Notes under the pieces: generated by a model
Seen by the model: the letters and a program-made list of their open reading frames with translations, nothing else
Databases searched by the model: none
What the model was told of the DNA's origin: nothing
Assembly: GCA_028287605.1 (NCBI GenBank)
Contig: JAQBPI010000081.1
Location: 1 to 8,501, forward strand
Source: Chloroflexota bacterium
GTDB taxonomy: Bacteria; Chloroflexota; Dormibacteria; Aeolococcales; Aeolococcaceae
Direction of reading: 5' to 3'
Length of the DNA stretch: 8,501 nucleotides
Part shown: positions 6,401 through 8,501 of the stretch, one piece after another
How the letters are laid out: the number at the start of each line of letters is the position of its first letter
Position numbering within the stretch: the stretch's first letter is position 1
Position numbers and translations under genes: made by a program

Positions 6401-7033
6401 CTAGAGCAGCCCGCGAGTTCTGGCGTTGGCCAGGGCCTGGATGCGGCTGGTCGACTGGAGCTTGGAGAGGAGGGACTGGCAATAGCTCCGCACCGTGTTC
6501 GGCGCCAGGCCGAGGGCGGTGGCCATCTCCTTGCCGGACATGCCCTCGGCGAGCAGCCGGAGGACCTGGTGCTCGCGCTGGGTGAGGGTGGCGTCGAGGA
6601 TGGGCAGCTCGCCCGAGGCGTCGGCCGCGCTGGCCTGGACGCGGTCGTCGATGACCACCCGGCCGGAGCGGATGCGGCGGAGGTCGCTGACCAGGTCGAG
6701 CTCGTGGGCGTCCTTCAGGAGCACGCCGGAGACGCCGGCCGAGAGGCAGGCGCGGAGCAGGGCGCCCTCGACGAAGGCGGTGAAGATCACCACCTGCGCC
6801 GACGGCACCGTGGCGCGGATGCGGCGGCAGAGCTCGGCGGAGCGGACGTCGGGGAGGCGGAGGTCGAGGAGGATCAGGTCGGGCATGGTGGCGACCGCGG
6901 TCTCGACCGCGTCGCGGGCGGTGGAGGCCTGGCCCACCACCTCGAAGTCCGGCGCGTAGGCGAGCAGGCGCCGGATCCCGGAGATAACGATGGGGTGGTC
7001 GTCGACCAGGAGGACGCTAGTTCGGGTCGCCAT
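6401..7033 (-). CDS. NarL/FixJ (LuxR-type) two-component response regulator
   Basis: DNA-binding response regulator of 210 aa, the usual size for the NarL/FixJ class. The receiver domain (about 5-120) has the acidic pair D11/D12 in LLVDDHPIV, phosphoacceptor D57 in LILLDLRLPD, T85 in VIFTAF and K107 in GVLLKD. After a linker (about 122-146) a LuxR-type helix-turn-helix follows (about 148-205): LTQREHQVLRLLAEGMSGKE, then APNTVRSYCQSLLSKL, with the recognition helix around N179-Q186. All phosphorylation residues are present, so it should be phosphorylated by the kinase encoded just upstream. The ATG at 7033-7031 precedes ATRTSVLLVDD and is preferred to an upstream in-frame start at 7102 that would add 23 low-complexity residues. 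The gene overlaps the kinase gene's 3' end by 17 nt, so translation is probably coupled. Target genes are unknown. Confidence 0.94.
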   Translation of the reverse strand: MATRTSVLLVDDHPIVISGIRRLLAYAPDFEVVGQASTARDAVETAVATMPDLILLDLRLPDVRSAELCRRIRATVPSAQVVIFTAFVEGALLRACLSAGVSGVLLKDAHELDLVSDLRRIRSGRVVIDDRVQASAADASGELPILDATLTQREHQVLRLLAEGMSGKEMATALGLAPNTVRSYCQSLLSKLQSTSRIQALANARTRGLL

Positions 7034-8201
7034 CCCGTCCGGTGGGGATGCAGACCCGCAGCGTGGCGCCGCCGTCGTCGTTGTTGAAGAGCGACACGTC
7101 ACCGCCCAGGGCCTGCGCGCGACCGAGGATGGCGGGGAGGCCCCAGCCGCGGCCGTGGTCGGGCGCGACCTCGAGCTCGAAGCGGCGGGGCAGGCCGCGG
7201 CCGTCGTCCTGGATCACCAGGGTGACGTGCTCGGCGTCGTACTTCATGGTGAGCGCCACCGAGGCGGCCCCGGCGTGGCGCTCGATGTTGTAGAGCCCCT
7301 CGCGGACGCTGGAGAGCAGCACGCCCTGCACCGTCGGGGAGAGGGTGCGCGGCGAGCCCAGCACCACCAGCGAGACGGGGATGCCGCTGCGCTGGGTGAA
7401 GGGCTCGACCTGCATCTGGAGCACCGAGGAGAAGGCGCACTCCGCCGAGGCGGGCGCGAGGTCGCGGAGCGCCTCGCGCAGGTGCGAGGAGGCGCTCGAC
7501 GCCTGGCACTGGATCACGTCGAGGTCGGCGACCAGGTCGGGGGCGTCCTCGGCCACCCGCTCGCGCGCCTTGCGGGCGCAGATGCCGATGCCGAAGAGGA
7601 GGGGGCCGAGCGAGTCGTGGAGCTCGCGGCCGATGCGCTGGCGCTCGGCGCTCACCCGCAGCCGGGTCTGCTGCTCGGCGTGGCGGGCGGCGGTGATCAG
7701 CGGGCCCACGCTGCGCGCGAACTCGAGCATGTTGGTCTGGGCGCGGTCGCCGATCGTGCCCACCCGGCGGATGCCGGCGTAGAGGACGCCGATCACGTCG
7801 TCGCCGTCGTCGATGGGCACGCAGGTCAGGCCGCGCAGACCCTCGGCGGTCACCACCGGGTTGAAGTGGTGCGAGATGGTCGCGTCGTTCTGGTAGTCGG
7901 CCACGGTGATCGGCCGCCGCTCCAGCAGGACGCGGCCGCCCAGCCCCTTGCCGGCCGGGACCTTGAGGGTGCGGATGGGCTTGCTGGTGGCCTGGCAGGT
8001 GCCGCGCATCGCCAGCAGGCTGGCGTTCTCCGTCACCGCGAGGGAGGTGAAGTCCGTGCCGGCGAGGTTGTGGGCCTCCTGGGCCGCGCGCGCCGCCAGC
8101 ACCGAGCTGTCGAGCAGCCCGCACAGCCGCCGGGTGGCCAGGTGGAGGGCGCGAAGATCCTCCAGGGCCGAGACCGCCGCCTCTTCAGGGCTTCGCCTCA
8201 T
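7017..8201 (-). CDS. GAF-domain sensor histidine kinase, NarL/DevS-like (HisKA_3 type)
   Basis: Cytoplasmic sensor kinase of 394 aa with no membrane segment. A GAF-like sensory domain spans about 20-172, including LKVPAGKGLGGRVLLERRP (79-97) and LTCVPIDDGDDVIGVLYAG (125-143). A dimerisation/phosphoacceptor domain of the HisKA_3 type follows, with ERQRIGRELHDSLGPLL and H195 as the phosphorylated histidine. The HATPase domain (about 295-390) has the N-box REGLYNIERHA (N305), G1 box QDDGRGL (331-337) and G2 region HGRGWGL (349-355). All catalytic motifs look intact. The architecture is that of the DevS/DosS and NarX-related group, but it has only one GAF domain; whether it binds haem, a nucleotide or another ligand cannot be told. 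The ATG at 8201 has GAGAGG a few bases upstream. The response regulator gene follows with a 17-nt overlap, so the two form a cognate pair. Confidence 0.93.
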   Translation of the reverse strand: MRRSPEEAAVSALEDLRALHLATRRLCGLLDSSVLAARAAQEAHNLAGTDFTSLAVTENASLLAMRGTCQATSKPIRTLKVPAGKGLGGRVLLERRPITVADYQNDATISHHFNPVVTAEGLRGLTCVPIDDGDDVIGVLYAGIRRVGTIGDRAQTNMLEFARSVGPLITAARHAEQQTRLRVSAERQRIGRELHDSLGPLLFGIGICARKARERVAEDAPDLVADLDVIQCQASSASSHLREALRDLAPASAECAFSSVLQMQVEPFTQRSGIPVSLVVLGSPRTLSPTVQGVLLSSVREGLYNIERHAGAASVALTMKYDAEHVTLVIQDDGRGLPRRFELEVAPDHGRGWGLPAILGRAQALGGDVSLFNNDDGGATLRVCIPTGRDGDPN

Positions 8202-8343
8202 GGTCGCCTCTCATCCGTCTCGCCGGGCTTCCGGAGTGACACGTCCCGTACGGAATAGACAAGTGACGGCGGTGGATCTTTCAGTAGAAGGTGCGGCCAG
8301 GAGTGAACGGCGGTTTTCCACAGGCGGAGGCGCCCAGTCCGGC
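8202..8343 (-). promoter_or_regulatory. Upstream region of the two-component operon, with direct repeats
   Basis: These 142 nt lie between the stop of the preceding minus-strand gene and the kinase start and are AT-richer than the genes. AGTGACGGCGGT at 8262-8273 and AGTGAACGGCGGT at 8302-8314 are a direct repeat differing by one inserted base, starting 40 bp apart (four helical turns). A third AGTGAC core is at 8235-8240. An 8-bp palindrome CCGTACGG lies at 8246-8253. Such spacing suits paired binding sites for a regulator, perhaps the response regulator itself. I see no strong -35/-10 pair; TCTATT on the minus strand (around 8254-8259) is a weak -10 candidate. Confidence 0.4.
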
Positions 8344-8501
8344 TCAACGCTCCAGACGAGGCAGCAGCGGCTCCAGGGTGCGCTCCCTGACGCAGCCGGC
8401 CCAGACCCCGGCGCCGTAGGCGGCGGCGTCGGCGAGGCGCAGCGCGCAGTAGCGGGCGGGGTCGAGCGGCGGTCGGAGGCGCCACCACTCCGCCAGCGGG
8501 G
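8344..8501 (-). CDS. C-terminal fragment of an unidentified protein, possibly a MftF-type glycosyltransferase (partial)
   Basis: Reading the minus strand from the right edge, 51 codons lead to a TGA at 8346-8344. The fragment includes WWRLRPPLDPARYCALRLAD, then AAYGAGVWAGCVRERTLEPL, then LPRLER. It looks like genuine coding sequence: nearly every third base is G or C, residue composition is balanced, and the frame is uninterrupted. The segment AYGAGVWAGC followed by a basic/Leu-rich end resembles, from memory, the C-terminus of the mycofactocin-system glycosyltransferase MftF. That is a tentative memory match over a short region with no catalytic motif in view. The gene runs in the same direction as the two-component pair but is separated from it by 142 nt. 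Confidence 0.55.
   Translation of the reverse strand, partial: PLAEWWRLRPPLDPARYCALRLADAAAYGAGVWAGCVRERTLEPLLPRLER

Noticed and set aside
6990..8258. 422-codon open frame on the plus strand opposite the histidine kinase
   Set aside because: Low-complexity Ala/Gly/Val/Asp/His-rich translation, while the minus strand has a complete set of kinase motifs; it is a GC-driven shadow.
8314..8322. DnaA-box-like TTTTCCACA
   Set aside because: A single isolated 9-mer, one base from the consensus, with no AT-rich region, no cluster of boxes and no dnaA/dnaN neighbours; not evidence of an origin.

Overview
The window is very GC-rich (about 70% by eye, with G or C at most third codon positions), uses many GTG starts, and packs genes with 4-17 nt overlaps. 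These traits, plus a MaoC-type hydratase very like mycobacterial Rv0130 and a conventional lipoprotein signal, suggest a high-GC bacterium of the Actinomycetota or a related terrestrial lineage such as Dormibacterota/Chloroflexota. The sequence alone does not settle the phylum.

Layout. (1) 1-247, minus: the N-terminus of a membrane-anchored or secreted protein running off the left edge. (2) 248-385: a short divergent intergenic region. (3) 386-838, plus: a single-domain (R)-specific enoyl-CoA hydratase. (4) 839-1053: a non-coding leader with a GC-rich hairpin and then a long imperfect stem-loop (942-999, 20 pairs) just before the transporter operon. (5) 1054-6090, plus: a complete branched-chain-amino-acid-type (HAAT family) ABC importer in the order livF, livG, livH, livM, substrate-binding lipoprotein. 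(6) 6091-6400: an intergenic region between convergent genes, starting with three back-to-back perfect hairpins. (7) 6401-8201, minus: a two-component system, histidine kinase followed by a NarL/LuxR response regulator overlapping by 17 nt. (8) 8202-8343: its upstream region, with a near-perfect direct repeat. (9) 8344-8501, minus: the C-terminal end of another gene.

How the parts work together. The lipoprotein captures a small polar solute (branched-chain amino acid or relative), LivH and LivM form the channel, and LivF and LivG hydrolyse ATP. The genes are joined by GTGA/ATGA stop-start overlaps, except at livF/livG. The binding protein has by far the best Shine-Dalgarno sequence, fitting its need for excess synthesis. 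The GAF-domain kinase and its regulator form a separate convergent unit; nothing in the sequence links them to the transporter.

The most unusual point is that livF has no in-frame stop codon. Its frame stays open through all of livG (read out of frame) and runs into livH, which is in the same frame. An indel or frameshift near 1780-1850 is the simplest explanation. I found no mobile element, CRISPR array, tRNA, rRNA or clearly novel multi-gene system.
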